From contig NC_045441.1 in the NCBI RefSeq assembly GCF_002776525.5, positions 87,299,101-87,363,100 on the forward strand: 64,000 nucleotides of DNA, read 5' to 3'. Positions 37,161 to 50,771 of this stretch are shown here, in pieces (the stretch's first letter is position 1; the number at the start of each line of letters is the position of its first letter). The stretch comes from Piliocolobus tephrosceles. Taxonomy: Eukaryota > Chordata > Mammalia > Primates > Cercopithecidae. The notes beneath the pieces were generated by a model. The model saw only the letters and a program-made list of their open reading frames with translations, ran no database searches and was not told the DNA's origin. The position numbers and the translations under genes are program-made.

Positions 37161-37794
37161 AAAAGTCACAAGTGCTGAAAGGGAATTTAGATTTTAGATG
37201 GAGCTAATTAGTAGCTAATTAGCAGCTTGGGACTGTCAAGAAGCTCTGGGGTAGTCAAACTTACAAGTTTCATGAATAAGAGAATTATGAGTAAACAGGG
37301 GCATTGAACCTTGAGTTTTCAGCTGGTCTGGTGTACAGGTAATTGTATGGCAGCCCTGCTTGAAAATTATTAACTTTTTAAATGAATCATTAGTCCCAAG
37401 AAATCATTGTACTTCTAGAGGGAGTTTTGAAGGACCTTCCATTTTCAAATAAATAAGGCCCCTCGTAAGGTAGCTGGGAAGAGGGAACAGCAATACACCA
37501 AAGGAGCAGAAGAAGGTATACTTCAGGGACTGCTACGCAGTGTGGCTGGGGCAATGGGAAGAAACAGGGAAAAGCTAAGATGAATCCCAGATTTCTGACT
37601 TTGCCAGTGAGTTGAAGAGTGGTGTTATTTATTGAGGTGAGAGTAGTAGCAAGTTTGAGGGAAATATGGTGAGTTAGTTTTGCACATTTTGCGTTTGAGG
37701 CATGTTCAATAGGTCATGCCAAGTGGCCAACTGGAGCTGGAATTTAGGAAGGAAGTCAGTGCTGCTGTCAACAACTTCTAATAGTAAGTTGAGG

Positions 37795-38010
37795 ACAGAT
37801 GGCCAGAGTTTGAAATATGGTTCCAGTCATTTACTAACTCCATTGCTGTGTGCATACTCTATAAACTTTCTATGCTTCTGCTTATTCAGTAAAATAATGA
37901 TAATAGTAACTATTTCACAGAATTATTTTCAGAATAAAAATGAGAAAATGATTACATACTATTTGGCATAGCACTTGCTTCATTCTAGTCACTTAACATT
38001 CATTCATTTC
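37795..38010 (+). mobile_element. MIR
   Basis: Sense MIR features: atttactaactccattgctg, cttattcagtaaaataatga, taatagtaactatttcacag. Diverged. Confidence 0.6.
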
Positions 38011-38687
38011 TAGATAAGAGAAACACAGAAAGCTAAAGAGGCATGGATATACACAATATGTATATTTTACATATTTCTATAAAATAATATTTGTATCCCA
38101 CAGTGCTGGGAAACCTTGAAAGCTGTTTAATACTTGGCTTGGTATCGTTTCCTCTGGGACCTCCCCTCTGCTGTTGCAGATCTTATCTTTAAATTGCCGT
38201 GATATTGACAATAATGTTGCTTAGCTGTTGTGATCATTAAATGTTTTCTTACTATCATTCCTACCTACTTGTATCATCTTTACTTCTCTGCCCATATTTC
38301 CACCTGTGTAGCTCAGACAGGTGCTTTTTGCATAATCAATCAAGAATAAGGAACTTCATAGAAGCAATCTTATAAAGTTGAAGTCTCAAAATATAGAGTG
38401 CCATTAATTCAGTCAGCTTATTTCAGGAAGCACATGGAATCATCCATTTTTTTTATATTGTTTTCTTGTATGTGTCCTTGACTGGCTCAAGGAAACTTGC
38501 TTTCTTGCTATCTTCTATTTCCAGTAGATATTGTCCTCAGCTTCCACAAATATCAATATAATGGGCTTCCATGGATCATTTAATCAAATATTGTATTCAA
38601 AAACAGAAGTCTATACAATTGTAAGAGTTTATCTAGTACCTTGGATCCACTGTTACATTTTCCCAGGTATTTTTTTTTTCTTTAATA

Positions 38688-38747
38688 CTTCCTTCCTTCC
38701 TCTTTCCCTCTGTTCCTCCCTCCCCCGCCTCCCTTCCTTTTTTTTTC
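38688..38747 (+). repeat. CT-rich tract
   Basis: CCTT/CCCT-rich run followed by poly-T, pyrimidine on the sense strand. Both overlapping reading frames are low-complexity. Confidence 0.9.
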
Positions 38748-39127
38748 AGCTTTTTACTATAATTTTCTGGGGCATCAGGATTCAGTTCACTATTCTCTTT
38801 ACAATATCCCATTACAGACTTTTGAGTCAATAAATCTATTTTATCTGTGGAGAATAATGTACCCTTAATGATATTTAAATATGCTTCTGAGTCACCATAT
38901 ACAGTTGTTTTCCCCTGGCATATCTCTGACCCCATCCGCAGTTGGGAAGCATGCCCTAAATGTGTTCTCACTAAACTTTTTTTCATAGCTCAGTTCCACT
39001 ATTACAACTTTTCATTAGTTGGCCTATGCTAACAAAACATACTTGGATTTGATCACATTGTGGTCACAGTGAGTCTACAAATTAACTTCAACACATTTTT
39101 AAATTTATGTGTTTGAAATTCTGAGAC

Positions 39128-39372
39128 TAGATTAGTTAAGAGGATAAATTTTGGAGACAGTCATTAATTCAACCTCCGCTTTGCCTCTTACTAGCTATGT
39201 GAGAGAATAAGATCAGTAACCCTTTCTATCCTCAATGCGATATTTGCAAGTCTGGAATTATTAAAGTATTACCAGCTACATTATTAGGCTGGTGGTGAGA
39301 ATTCAATGAGATAAAGGGCATAAAGTTGCTGGCATTAGATTAGTACCTATTTAAGTACCATTATTATTTGTA
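39128..39372 (+). mobile_element. MIR
   Basis: Sense MIR features: gcctcttactagctatgtgag, aaccctttctatcctcaatg, ctggtggtgagaattcaatg, agataaagggcataaagttg. Confidence 0.75.
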
Positions 39373-40491
39373 TTAAAGTGTTTACTTAAAATTATGATCC
39401 ATAAATTGTTAACCAGGCTATTTAAATTGCTATTAGTATTTAGTATATTTTTTTAATTAGGCAATAGTTACTATTGGTCTTGTTCAAAAGAAAAACAAAG
39501 ATCTGAAGTGCAACATAACACATAATTTTCTCTGTCTCTTTTGCTTTGTTGCTTGTGTTCTACATAAGTTGCACTGAATGGTCCTTTTTTATTACATGTG
39601 TGCTCTGATATAACCTAATAGATACGTCACCTAGACAGAATGTCTGAAGTGCAGGATTTCTGTAACTAGTGCATGCACAGAGTGAGTCATCATCCTTTCT
39701 GCTGGATGGTAGTGCTGTCATTGTTATGAAACACTCAATCTCATGGGGCCATATTCATTATACATTCATATTTTTTCTTGGAAAGTTCAACTTAAGATGT
39801 TATTTATTTTCCCAAATACTAAAAGTCTGCCAATGTCATTCTGTCTGTGGCCGCTATTATAAAAATAGATGTTTCAGCCAAAGTAACTATGTGGTTTAAT
39901 GTGTACCGTGTTTTCGTAATAGTGAAATACTACAACATTTTTTTTTTACCCAGATGTATCAACAACTTGAAAATGAACTGTCTGCCTTAGAACACTTTTA
40001 TATTACTATAATTTTAAAAACTATTACAAGGTTTAAGTCATTTGACATAGTTGAAGATGCTTAGTTATATAAATCATAATCATTATCCTGAAAGTATGAT
40101 TATTATAGCAAATCTATTTCTTAAAAGATGAAGCTGGTTTTGTTAGGCTTAATAAGTTAGTCATGAAGCTCAAGAAATGTGTGTTCTTAGTGGTGATTTT
40201 GATATTGATAATGGTGAAGACTAAATGTACTGATGAGTACATTACTACTTCCATTTGAAAAACTCACTCAGTATTATCATTGCCACTTTGGGCAAAGGGA
40301 GACCAAAACATGGTTATTAAGTCTTGCCAGATATGTTTGCTAAAAAGTTAAGGAGTCCAGCCTGATGCACATGCTGTATACTCAATTAGTTTTATCAAAT
40401 TCATGAGTTGGAATTCAGTTGGTATCTCCCACATTCTTACTGTTTGTAATATTTTTAAAAAGTTCACTGATATTAATATTTCTCATAACAG

Positions 40492-40585
40492 GATGTTATA
40501 TTCAAACTAGACACACATAATTTGGAGTCTGGCAGACTGAAATGTCCTTTCGATCCTCAGCAGCCTTTTGCTTCAGTAATGACAG
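40492..40585 (+). CDS. SEMA3D: SEMA3D internal coding exon, CPFDP segment
   Basis: A 94-bp exon, starting in phase 0 and ending in phase 1. It encodes DVIFKLDTHNLESGRLK, then CPFDPQQPFASVMT plus the first base of an Asp codon completed by the next exon. 'IF-LE-G-(R/G)-(K/R)CP(F/Y)DP' is the usual class 3 blade-2 sequence. The loop Cys-Pro-Phe-Asp-Pro is shared by most members. The acceptor is ctcataacag (AG at 40490-40491), with a short, A-containing pyrimidine tract. The donor ACAG|gtaaga is strong. Length is not a multiple of 3, so it must be co-spliced with a partner exon of complementary phase. My recollection of primate orthologues has Ile where this copy has Val in DVIF, which I could not verify. 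Confidence 0.95.
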
Positions 40586-41824
40586 GTAAGATCAATAACA
40601 GGCAGTTCTTATCCTTAAATGGTTTTCTAAGAGTTATTTGTTGACTGAACCACATTTTCCTATTGAGTTAAAGTAATTTTTGACTAATCTTCCACCAGCA
40701 ATTTGTTTCCATTATTTTAGTGCCAGATTTGTCTGTACTAAGCATTCTTCTCAGTAAAGGAAGGCCACAGCAATCCATGGTGTCTGCACAGTTACTTTTT
40801 AAATGAACTTCTGATTGAATTTTTATAATGTAAAAGAACACATAATTATGTGTTCTATATTTTATATTTAGATGTCTGGGGATTTTCTTATGTTGTAATA
40901 TCTCCCTATCTGACTTAGTATGGAAATTAAATTTAGCAATTCCCTATGTGGGTAAATTAAATCAAATTAATCAAGCTGTAGAATACAGATAATAGAATGT
41001 TATAACATCTTCCTTTGCAATTTCACTATAACCTGATTATATCAGTGGAAACTGAAATTTCTGCTAGCGTAGCTAGTCTTCTCTCACTTTGTATACATCT
41101 TAAATTCTCTTATGAGATAGCTATCTTGTTCAAAGAAGCAGTGCTGTGTGGTCTGAAGTCTGTTCCAAGGAATGTCGACAAGACTTCTGAATTTCAACCA
41201 TTATAAGGACTCCTTTTGTCTTGGTTTGGTTCATGACTTTAGTCTCTTTCTATTTAACTTGTCTGTCAAATGTTTGAACAGACGATAAGAGTGAAGCACC
41301 ATGACATTTTAATTTTCACTTAGTGAAAACTAGTGATTTTGCTTTGAAGTGACAACATGTGTGTATTTGTGTTTTTTGAAAATTATGTGACTAATGGTCA
41401 GGCATTATTCTCAGAAAATGAGATACATGGTTTGTGATTCTGATTTGTGAAGTGGAGTTGGCACACTCTTAATAAAAAGCAAAACAAAACAATAGATTGT
41501 TGGCAGTTGTTACACCCCTTATGAATCTCCAAGTAATTTTAGGTACAAGAAAGAAGTTTGAAAGCCTGGATATTCAGATCTAATTTTTATGTTGAAATAT
41601 ATTTTTCCTAACAAAACATTCAAATACTTGCAATTTTATAGTTTTCAAAGTGACAGTTCGCTTCGTTTACCAAACATTTTAATAATGTCTTTGTTATTAT
41701 TATTTTATTCTTTTTAAAAAATATGCCCACAATGAATTATTGCCATTTACCTGATACATCGTAGGGAAATACTGTAAGACGATGGAAGCAGTACCTAATC
41801 TATGTCTACTTTACATAGCTGGAG

Positions 41825-41864
41825 TTCTCTCTCTCTCTCTCTCTCTCTCTTTGTGTGTGTGTTT
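41825..41864 (+). repeat. (CT)n(GT)n microsatellite
   Basis: About 12 CT units (41826-41850) then about 5 GT units. Confidence 0.95.
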
Positions 41865-42268
41865 CTTTAGAAGTTAGCTATCTCATTCTTAAGGTTGAAT
41901 TACCTCTGATCGTTCACTGAAATCTTATTTAGATGGATATAAACAGGGGCTATAGAAGGTATCTTCATGCCTTCTTATACAAGGCAGAATTTTAAAGATA
42001 TGTTTCTGAGCAAAAATAAATTTCAGTGACAACACAATGTATTTGTTCTCATATTTAGGCATTCATAAAATCTAAATGCTTTGTAGGGATTAGCCATTTT
42101 TTACATTGTGGTATTAAATGTAAAGCCAAGTGGTTGACTAACAAGTTTCTTGAAATAGTAAAGGTTTACCTCTCAAAGAGACACCATATTCTCCTGCAGG
42201 GACAGCCTTCTTCCTGCCACTCCACCCCACCCCTACCCAACACCCTGACTAACATTAGGGAACATGGA

Positions 42269-42542
42269 TCCCTACTCCCTTCTTCTCCTTCCCTTATATT
42301 TTTCTCACTCCCCTTCCTTCCATCTTCTTCCTCTCTCTAACCTGCCTTTTCTCTCTTCTCTTTGTCCTCCCCTTCTCCTGCCTCCGCTTTTCCCCCTCTT
42401 CCTCGTACTTCCCTTCTTCCTCCTTCTCACCATCCCTTCTCTCCTCCTCCTTTTCCTTCTCCTTTCTTCTTCGTTCTTCTCTCCTTTGTGTCTCTTTTTC
42501 TCCTTGACATTCCCCTTCTCTCTTTTCTTTCTTTCTGTCTCT
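42269..42542 (+). repeat. CT-rich polypyrimidine tract
   Basis: About 275 nt of irregular CT/CCTT sequence, pyrimidine on the sense strand. It lies about 660 nt upstream of the 43201 exon. Four overlapping reading frames across it on both strands are composition artefacts. Confidence 0.93.
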
Positions 42543-43200
42543 GGTGAAACAGAACATGCATTTTACACAAATAACAGAACAAAGAAGTTTGGTATGCAGT
42601 AATGACAACATCTTTCCCCTTTCAAGAATTCCTGTTTATCAGAACTATTAGAGACATGATTAGCTACAAAGAATGCAACATGTTATAATTACCAAGAATG
42701 ACTTTAGTGCTGAAAGCTCCCTTTCAGCAGAGGTTAGGCAAAGAAAATTTGTGGTCATTGAGGTTGTGTCAGTTAAATAAATACTAATTACACAATCCAT
42801 TCCTCATTATGGCATTTAGCTTTTCATATTTTTTGTGTCTTATTCTAAAGAGGAACTCTTAATTATGATATTTATTTGAATTATTTGTGGGGAGAGGAGA
42901 AAGAGGAATTGCTTATTATTATTTATTGAAAAGGGAAGCTGATGCATGTGCAATTATTAATTCAGAAGAATTTGGCCTGTTTTATATTCAAGTATTCAGC
43001 ATCAGCTTACCAAAGTAAATTGAGTTATCCTTTCTTCAACTGAGATAAATTTTCAAAATCTGAATGTGAAGTTTATGAAACAATACATTCTGATATTAAG
43101 CAACAAACATCTTTGGTGTCATGCTGTAAAATTTGTATATGTTAAATAGCATCTACTGCCGTACTCTTAAAAGCTCTGTGTACTTTTTTCTCCCTCTCAG

Positions 43201-43329
43201 ATGAGTACCTCTACTCTGGAACAGCTTCCGATTTCCTTGGCAAAGATACTGCATTCACCCGATCCCTTGGGCCTACTCATGACCACCACTACATCAGAAC
43301 GGACATTTCAGAGCACTACTGGCTCAATG
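43201..43329 (+). CDS. SEMA3D: SEMA3D internal coding exon, LYSGTASDFLG segment
   Basis: A 129-bp exon with phase 1 at both ends: two bases complete Asp, 42 codons follow, then one base of Gly. It encodes EYLYSGTASDFLGKD, AFTRSLGPTHDHHYIRTD and ISEHYWLN. 'ELYSGTA-DFLG-D--I-R-LG----(I/L)RTE/D----WLN' is the class 3 blade-3 pattern. In this paralogue 'THDHHYIRTD' is the region next to the neuropilin/plexin-facing surface. The acceptor has a strong pyrimidine tract (ttttttctccctctcag). The donor is AATG|gttagt. It is a symmetric exon, so skipping stays in frame. The upstream intron of about 2.6 kb is the shortest in the window and the downstream one is about 11 kb. Confidence 0.97.
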
Positions 43330-43504
43330 GTTAGTTACTTTTTTGTTGTTCACTTTTGATTGTCTTGCCTTTGGTTTAAAATAGATAAGAAGTGCATTAT
43401 TATTCATTCAAATGTATTTTGGAATAATTGATTTAGCTCAACATTATAAAATACATTTGAAATAATTCCTCACTAAGAAAATCTCCAACCCCTTTTGTTT
43501 ATAT

Positions 43505-43745
43505 AGTGATACATAATATTTATTGAGTGTGTGCTATTCCTCAACACTCTTCTATGCTCTAATTAATATTTTACATATTTACAATGACATCTGGGATGTA
43601 TCATTATTTTATTCTTTAATATGCATAAACTATTATGCTATAAAAATACTGAAGTACGGAGAAGTAATTTGGTCAAGGTGTTATAACTTATCAGACGCAG
43701 AGTGAGAATTCAAGCAGGCAATCTTACTCTTGCAGTCTTTGTAAA
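43505..43745 (-). mobile_element. MIR
   Basis: Antisense MIR: aatatttattgagtgtgtgc, caacactcttctatgctcta, actgaagtacggagaagtaa, gacgcagagtgagaattcaa. Confidence 0.75.
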
Positions 43746-46179
43746 GACCAAGGCATGCACTGTCTGTTAGCCCAATGAACTGGGGTTAGATTATAATGGT
43801 AACTTCTGTTGCTTAAAAATAATATACATTTGGGTTAAGACACTTCTCTTCAAAATTTTAAGCATATTAATACTGACATAATTTTGTCTGACTACCATTT
43901 TATTTAAGAATCATACAATATTTTGAGTTTAACATTTTTTAAAAACATAAGAATCTTATAAGTGAATTTATTTAATTAATCCAAGGAACACTACAAGGCA
44001 TCCAACTCCACCCCACTCCCCACTACCGCCTTACAACAGATCAAATTTTATCATGATTCTCTAATATATGACTTTATTCCACTGCGTGGCAGAATGACTT
44101 AATACTGTAATTTAAGCAGGCAGGCATTTTTCATTCCCATAACAAATATTGGACCTTAGTGAAGGAGGCCAGCGTAGAGATTTCCTAGGGGCTATCTCTC
44201 TATCTCTCAGTGCCTTTTAAGCAGTGACAACATAAACAAAAGGAAAAACACTTTGAAAACATTTCTTTAGTCAAAAACTCCAGATCTATTTGTTTATACA
44301 ACAATGTGTTTCTCATCAGCCAAAAAAGTACCCTTAATAGGTAGTCTTAAAAGGGAAAACAAATATAGAATATCCAGGACTATGTGATTACCCATTAATT
44401 TCTTAACACACATGAAAAGCAAAGCTATCTTTTTGTGCATTGTCAGATATTTGTGAAATTATTTGGTTTGAAAGTAAGTTCTTAGATGTCACCTATAGAA
44501 TAGCTTAGATACCTATTTGAGTAAAAAGATATTTTATGGCTTAAAATGAAGTATAAGATTGTATCTCTGTCTTGGAATGACAAGTACCACGTTTTTCCTC
44601 CTCTAAAAAACAATAGTATTTTTTCCATTACTGTAACATATTCATTAATAAGTCAGCAACATTGTCAATACAATAAATGTAGGAAATAGGCATTCAACTA
44701 TTATTTGCCTAGATATGCTATTTTTAGTGCTGTATGAAGAAGATTAGAGATTAGGAAGCCTTTGAATTGGTTTAACAATTTCCTTAATAAATAACTTCTG
44801 AGACCCTATTGCCTACTGGGTGCTACTCTACCCCTGTGGCCTGCATAGATAGATAGGGGAGGGTCACTGACCTCACAGATGATGAATGCCTTGCTCAGCC
44901 TGAAGCATAAAGCGAGAGTGGGAGACAAGGCTACAAAGCTGTAAATATTATTTTGAAACCATGATGGCTTACTTTTTAATCAAGGAGTCAGAACTTTGTT
45001 TTTCTAAAGGTAACTTACAAAAACAATAGCATGTTTTTTAATAGTATGAATGGAAGACTAAAGAAGGACGAGGACAGAGAGACAAGAGGCTATTGCATGA
45101 AAATAGGGAAATGAGAAAGGGACAGCAACAAAGGTAGTGGAAGTGGGGATGGGCATGAGAATATACTGCAAAGAATATTTGAAAGAGAATATACTGGCTT
45201 GTAAATAGAAGAATCCAAGGACATGAGGCAGGGCTCAAGAGATTTGGATGCTGGGAAAATTTGCAATTAAAGAAGCCAGTAGAATGGAGGAAATTGAAGG
45301 TAGGAGAAAAGGCAAATGGTAGAGGAAGTCTCAATTGACCGAATTCAAGTAAATAATTATGATGCAGAAAAACTGACTTTTATGATCCTAGGAGATTCAA
45401 GGCAGACCGCTTAGCAGTTAAAAGCCAGGGTGATCATATGACCTACTTTGCCCAGGACATTTTCAGTTTGCTTCTGTTCTTTTACTCTTAAAAGTGTCCC
45501 AGTTTAGACCAAAATTATAGCTTTGTTTCTGTGGAACTATTTATTTGTGCTTAATTCCTGAGTGGTGACTTTGATCAAACTTTAATGTCCATTCAAATTA
45601 TTTGTTTGTATATATGGAATCTATTAACAATAGAATCTATTTACAGGGCGTTATAAGGATTAAATTAAATCATATCGGGAAGTCTATTAGAAGATAATTT
45701 TAAGAGCTGAATTAATGTCAATATCATCATGATCATTATTATTCCTGAAGGTAGCAGTGGGAGGTAGAAGTGGGGCTAAAACCTGAATGCCGTGTGAGTC
45801 TCCACCATCTCTTTAGCATTTTGTATTATTGACCACCTTTTCATTCTCTCCCTCTACACCTCATAATTCTGTGAGCTCATCCATCCGAATAGTTTCCACT
45901 GTTTCCTGTGTTCCAGTGTTTCCTAAAATTGTATTTCCAACCTTTTCCTGTAACTAAGTGGCCTTAAAAATAATTTATTTGGATGACTTCCATTTTCATT
46001 CTAGATTAAAAGAAAAAAGATTATTGTTTTATAGAAAAATCAAGATATGTAAGCCTTAGTTTTGACTGTGCTGTTAAATTGCTTTAAGGTTTTTACAAGT
46101 GGTTTAATGACCCTTTGTTTTAATTGGATCTAAAGTCTAAAATCTTGTGAATGTTATAGATCCTGTTTCTTCTTTCAAA

Positions 46180-46480
46180 TCTGTCCTCCAATATCCATTT
46201 CCTAATTTTTATCTATTTTAACTTTCTTAACTTCATCCACCCAGTTACCTTGGAGTTATCTTTGATTCCTTCCTCTTCTTCCTCTCCTTTATCTAATCTA
46301 TCGCTAAGAGCTTTTACTTCCTTGAAAATATCTGCTGACCTTGTTCTTTCTACGGTTACCATTTTCCTATAGGGCTTCATTACTTCATCTCTGGTTTATT
46401 GCCACCATTTTATTGTTTACTAACTGCTCTCCCCATCTCTCATCTCTTCCCATTCAAATTTATTTTATATAATATCCATG
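46180..46480. mobile_element. Possible L2-like remnant
   Basis: accttggagttatctttgat tccttcctcttc and gttaccattttcctataggg resemble a common old repeat with 'gtcatccttgactcctc' and 'accatctctcgcctggact' segments. Weak evidence. I cannot name the family. Confidence 0.3.
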
Positions 46481-46504
46481 CTAGTCCTATCTTTGGCACT
46501 TTTA

Positions 46505-46650
46505 AAGTGCTATTTTACTTGACTGTTATAATCCTGAGAGAATTACTATTTGCACTTTACATTTGGTTATATATTAGATGTCAGATAATAGTTCATAGTT
46601 AAACAGCAAGTAGAGGTGAGACTGAAGCCCGAATATGTGTATCTAGCCCC
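46505..46650 (-). mobile_element. MIR fragment
   Basis: gactgttataatcctgagag, ttaaacagcaagtagaggtg, agactgaagcccgaatatg match the antisense MIR pattern of Asn-tRNA-like core then 'gccgggattcgaaccc'. Diverged. Confidence 0.5.
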
Positions 46651-49600
46651 CTACATTATATTATTTCCGTTGTATGATACAGTTCATCAGCTCAAAATCC
46701 ACTCTTTTGATGGCATATCCCCTGCTCTTTAAAGCCTCACTACAAACTGGGCCATATGTACATGCCATGTGGGGCAATAGCAAACCAAGGATGTGGGTCT
46801 GGTAGCAGGAATTAGGACAGATAGAGAAAATGGAGTTCAGCAAGCAATGAGGGAGACCTAGGCAGTCTGGCTGGAGCCAGGGAAAGCAGGGAAAGTGCAA
46901 GCAGCCAGTCAGATGTTTGCTAAGGGAAAGGCAGGCCAGAGCTAGAAGAGCACAATGCTTCAGGAGACTCAGTCATTCAGGAGTTTCCCAGTCCACAGAA
47001 ACTAGGGCAGAGTAAGGGGAGAAATTATCGAAATGATGATATTCTTATAATGAAGAGGGATCTGATGGACTCAGACAAAATATTGGCTTGCTAAGAGGAC
47101 ATTTCTGTCCTTTATGAGAAATGGCCATTTTCCAGATACAGTCAGCCTATGGTCCAAAGTCAATGGGGTCATCTGTCTGGAGTCAGGAGTGAGAGGGGAG
47201 AGAATACAGATGAAGTGCGACAACTGAATATTTAACTGGTAAGATGCAGTTTCTAAAGAATTACAATTTTTAATACGATGCTACATGAATCTTTTATAAA
47301 TCCATTTTTATCACTGAAGCATTTAGGGAGTTTAAAATTCTTGATACATGTGTGCATGCCATATTGTGTTCTGTGCCCCACTTGGCATTAACCAGAGTGA
47401 GATCAGCTAACCACTTAACAGTACAAGGATCCTTCTCAGAATTATTCTAGGACTCTTTAATCCAGTTTCAAGATTTAAGAAGTAGGAATCCTGATTCCTT
47501 CCTTAAGATACTAATCCATCTAGCAAATACCTTACGAGGAGTATACAAAATGGCAAAGATGAAATTTTTTCATCTTTGAGGCAGTTTTCATTTGAAGTTG
47601 TAAAAAGTGTTTTTTACAGTACTTTTATGGGCATTTCTTAATGAAGACTGATGGTTCCACACTTTGATTTATCAACTTAATCTTAAAACATGTAGGAAAC
47701 AGGAATATAGATGCAGACTAGGGTGTTTACTCAAATGCAGTTGAGCTTTTGTTACAATTTTAGGATAAAACTAAGAAGTGTGACCACTTGGAAGATGAAA
47801 GCAAGCAATAACGCCTCAGATGCAAGCAGATGTTTTTGTTTTCTTTCTTGGAATAGATGAGAACTTTTGTTTTAAATTTTCATTTTTAACATATGGAGAC
47901 AGTTTTCATCTGAAGTTTCTCTTGGGGTGATCTGTTGTCTGTAAACTCTCCTTCCACATGAAAGGAGAACATTAAAAAATAGTAATAGGAAAATGAGACT
48001 ATAAGAAGTAGTAAAAGGAAGTTAGGAACTCACTGTCTGTTAAATAATGCTAGTGTGCTCATCTGGGTGAAAAGAGGTTTATAGGGAGGAAGGGAAGTAG
48101 TGTGTGCTGCAGGCCACATGAGTTTATGCAATTTTCTTTTGGCATTGCCTCTTGGTGTCATGCTAGAAGTTCATCTGAAAATGCACGATTTCAAACTGCA
48201 TTCCTTTTGGGGCATGTACTTAAATGCCAAATGGAGAAAATGTGCTATAATAAAGCCCAGGTGCCTAATGGTATAATTTTAAATTGTTGAATTCATCAAG
48301 TATGTACTGATTAAATGATACCTCTTTTTACCCAAATTTGGCAACAAATCAGGAAGAGCTTCTGTCATAAAATACTAACATCAGAGTTCTAAGACTGGAT
48401 CTTAACAGAATCTACAAGAAAGAAATTCTGTTCTTGCAACTTGTATTTATTTTTAACTCTCAAGTATGCTTCCTGTTTAAATTACAGAATAAAGCACTAT
48501 TTGATACTAACTCTTTTTCTTATAATTAAATTTCTTTATACAATAATCATTTAGCTTTAACACCTCCAGTATTCCCCTCTAAAACATTTTTTACAGTGCT
48601 GGCAAGAGAACCGATATTTAAAAGAGAGTTCAATAAAATCAATAATGACTGAATAAACAAATAAGACTATGGTATACATTAGTTGAAAGGTAAAATCAAT
48701 ATCGCTTGGAAAATTATCCATGCTCTTTCCTCCTCCCATCTCATTGATGTCATACTGAAATTTCTGAAACGTAGACTGGTGTCATAGCCTACCTATTGGC
48801 CATGTCAAATAGCCATTCCTGTCAACACTTGGATGCCTTTTTTCATATCCTAAATGGATTGTCCTATGCATTTCTACAATATGACAATGAATTGCCATAT
48901 TTATTTATACTCCTTTTAGACATCTTTTATCTTTCTATTCTATTTTATTATTCTGCTCTTTTTCTTTTAATTGAACTGTGAAAACAAGTGAACAGCAATC
49001 AGTTCATGGAACCCCTTCTCCCATTTGAGTGACTGAGGAAAGCTTTATAAGCGACTCTCTCCTTCATATTGGTATCCCTTTTAACTGTTAGGTTTTTCTG
49101 TTTCAAATCACTGAGTTCTGATTTTTTTTTTCTCTCTCTAGAGAGGAGATTCTATACACTTTGCACCATTATGTTATTTTTTAAATTATAAATTCAATTT
49201 AATAATTTTGTAGGTTTGACAGGACACTAAAATTTCAAGGGCCATCATGCTGCATGTGTAATTTCTATATTAATTATATGTAAGTGCCACGATAAATTCT
49301 ACTAATGTTAATACCAATTTTAATCCTACATATTTGTGAAGATAAGGAAAGCCAATCATTTCCTATAATTTCTGCATAGTTTCAGTTTTATGTATTTTTT
49401 CCCATTTATATTACTTAAGAATTTATTATTAATTCCCCATACCGCCCTGTCCATCCATACAATTGTATTACTGACCTTGAGTTAATGAGTCTAAATGTAT
49501 CTTTTTTCCCATTCCATGTATACATAGGGTTTTATTTATTTTTGTATTTGTATATGTTTGAAATACACATGGCAGTTCAGCTAGAGAATTCCATCCAGTT

Positions 49601-49984
49601 TGGCAGCACTGGATTTAAACATCTGTAAATTCAAAAAGTTCTGTAGATTCTTATTCATCCCTGGACTGTATTTGTGGGAACCCCCAGTTGGTTGTTTTTT
49701 TCTGTTCATTGTTGTAATATCATTTCAAGTCAGTGGGAAAAATCATGGCTAGGCATTCTCCTTAGCCATGTCTTGACCATTTGTCAATATTTCCTTAATC
49801 CAGATTATACTTGGTTTGATACAGAGTATCAGTTGTTACTAATTCTTGCATTAATTCAATAATTTTCTTTTTTTGCACTAAGTTCCTTGAATATATCAAT
49901 TAAATACATTATTTCTCTGTTTTCTTAAATTTCAGAAACCCAAATCTCACATTTATAGAACAATTTGATCCCACAAAGAGTTCC

Positions 49985-50287
49985 TTTTTTTTTTCTTTTT
50001 TTCTTTTTTTCTTTTGAGACAGAGTCTCGCTCTGTCACCTAGGCTGGAGTGCAGTGGTGTGATCTCGGCTCTCTGCAAACTCCACCTCCCAGGTTCACAC
50101 CATTCTCCTGCCTCAGCCTCATGAGCAGCTGGGACTACAGGTGCCTGCCACCAGACCTGGCTAATTTTTTGTATTTTCAGTAGAGAGGGAGTTACACCTT
50201 GTTAGCCAGGATGGTCTCGATCTCCTGACCTGGCGATCTGCTGGCCTCAGCCTCCCAAAGTGCTGGGATTACAGGTGTGAGCCACAC
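49985..50287 (-). mobile_element. AluS/Y-like Alu, antisense
   Basis: T-rich tail with C interruptions, gagacagagtctcgctctgtc through gggattacaggtgtgagcc, ending acacc without the usual cgcgcccggcc, so about 9 bp of the Alu 5' end is missing. Target duplication aagagttcctttt against aagagttgctttt. Confidence 0.93.
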
Positions 50288-50771
50288 CAAGAGTTGCTTT
50301 TTAAAAGAAAACATATTTAAATAAAAAATCTGAAGTCCTGGTTTGAGATTTAAAAAAAAAAAGATTTTTACTTTGCTCAGTGATTAAAACCAAATGTTTG
50401 TGATTTACTAATAATTTGAGAGAGGGCCGGGTGGGGGTGGGGAGAGATGTTGAATGGAATTGTTAATTGACCTTGCCAATTTGAGATTAGTTAGAAAAAA
50501 ATAAATAAATACTTTATGTGATTTTCTAAAGTTTTATTTTTATATGTTTTTGAAAAACCATACCAAAGTGAGGTTATCAAGAATATAAAAAGTCCATTGA
50601 AGTTCTAAATTACCGACAAAACAAACAAAACAAAACAGGAAAATAATATAGAATAAGGAGAAGAAAGTTCATGAATGTATTTCCCTCTTCTCTTTCCCTT
50701 TCAAAGCTTTGCATTAAAGCAAAGAAGAGATTAGATGGGAGACACATGGCCAACCCAGAGAGGCTGAGACT

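Larger units (their letters stand above)
40586..43200 (+). other. SEMA3D: SEMA3D intron, about 2.6 kb
   Basis: A phase 1 intron, gtaaga to ctcag. The only features seen are a CT/GT microsatellite (41825-41864) and a CT-rich tract (42269-42542). No Alu or L1 copy is visible, which makes it the least repeat-invaded intron in the window. 40586-41820 and 42545-43190 hold nothing I can name. Confidence 0.9.

Noticed and set aside
42134..42611. Several open frames on both strands
   Set aside because: They arise from a CT-rich tract with few stop codons. There is no splice-site or homology support.
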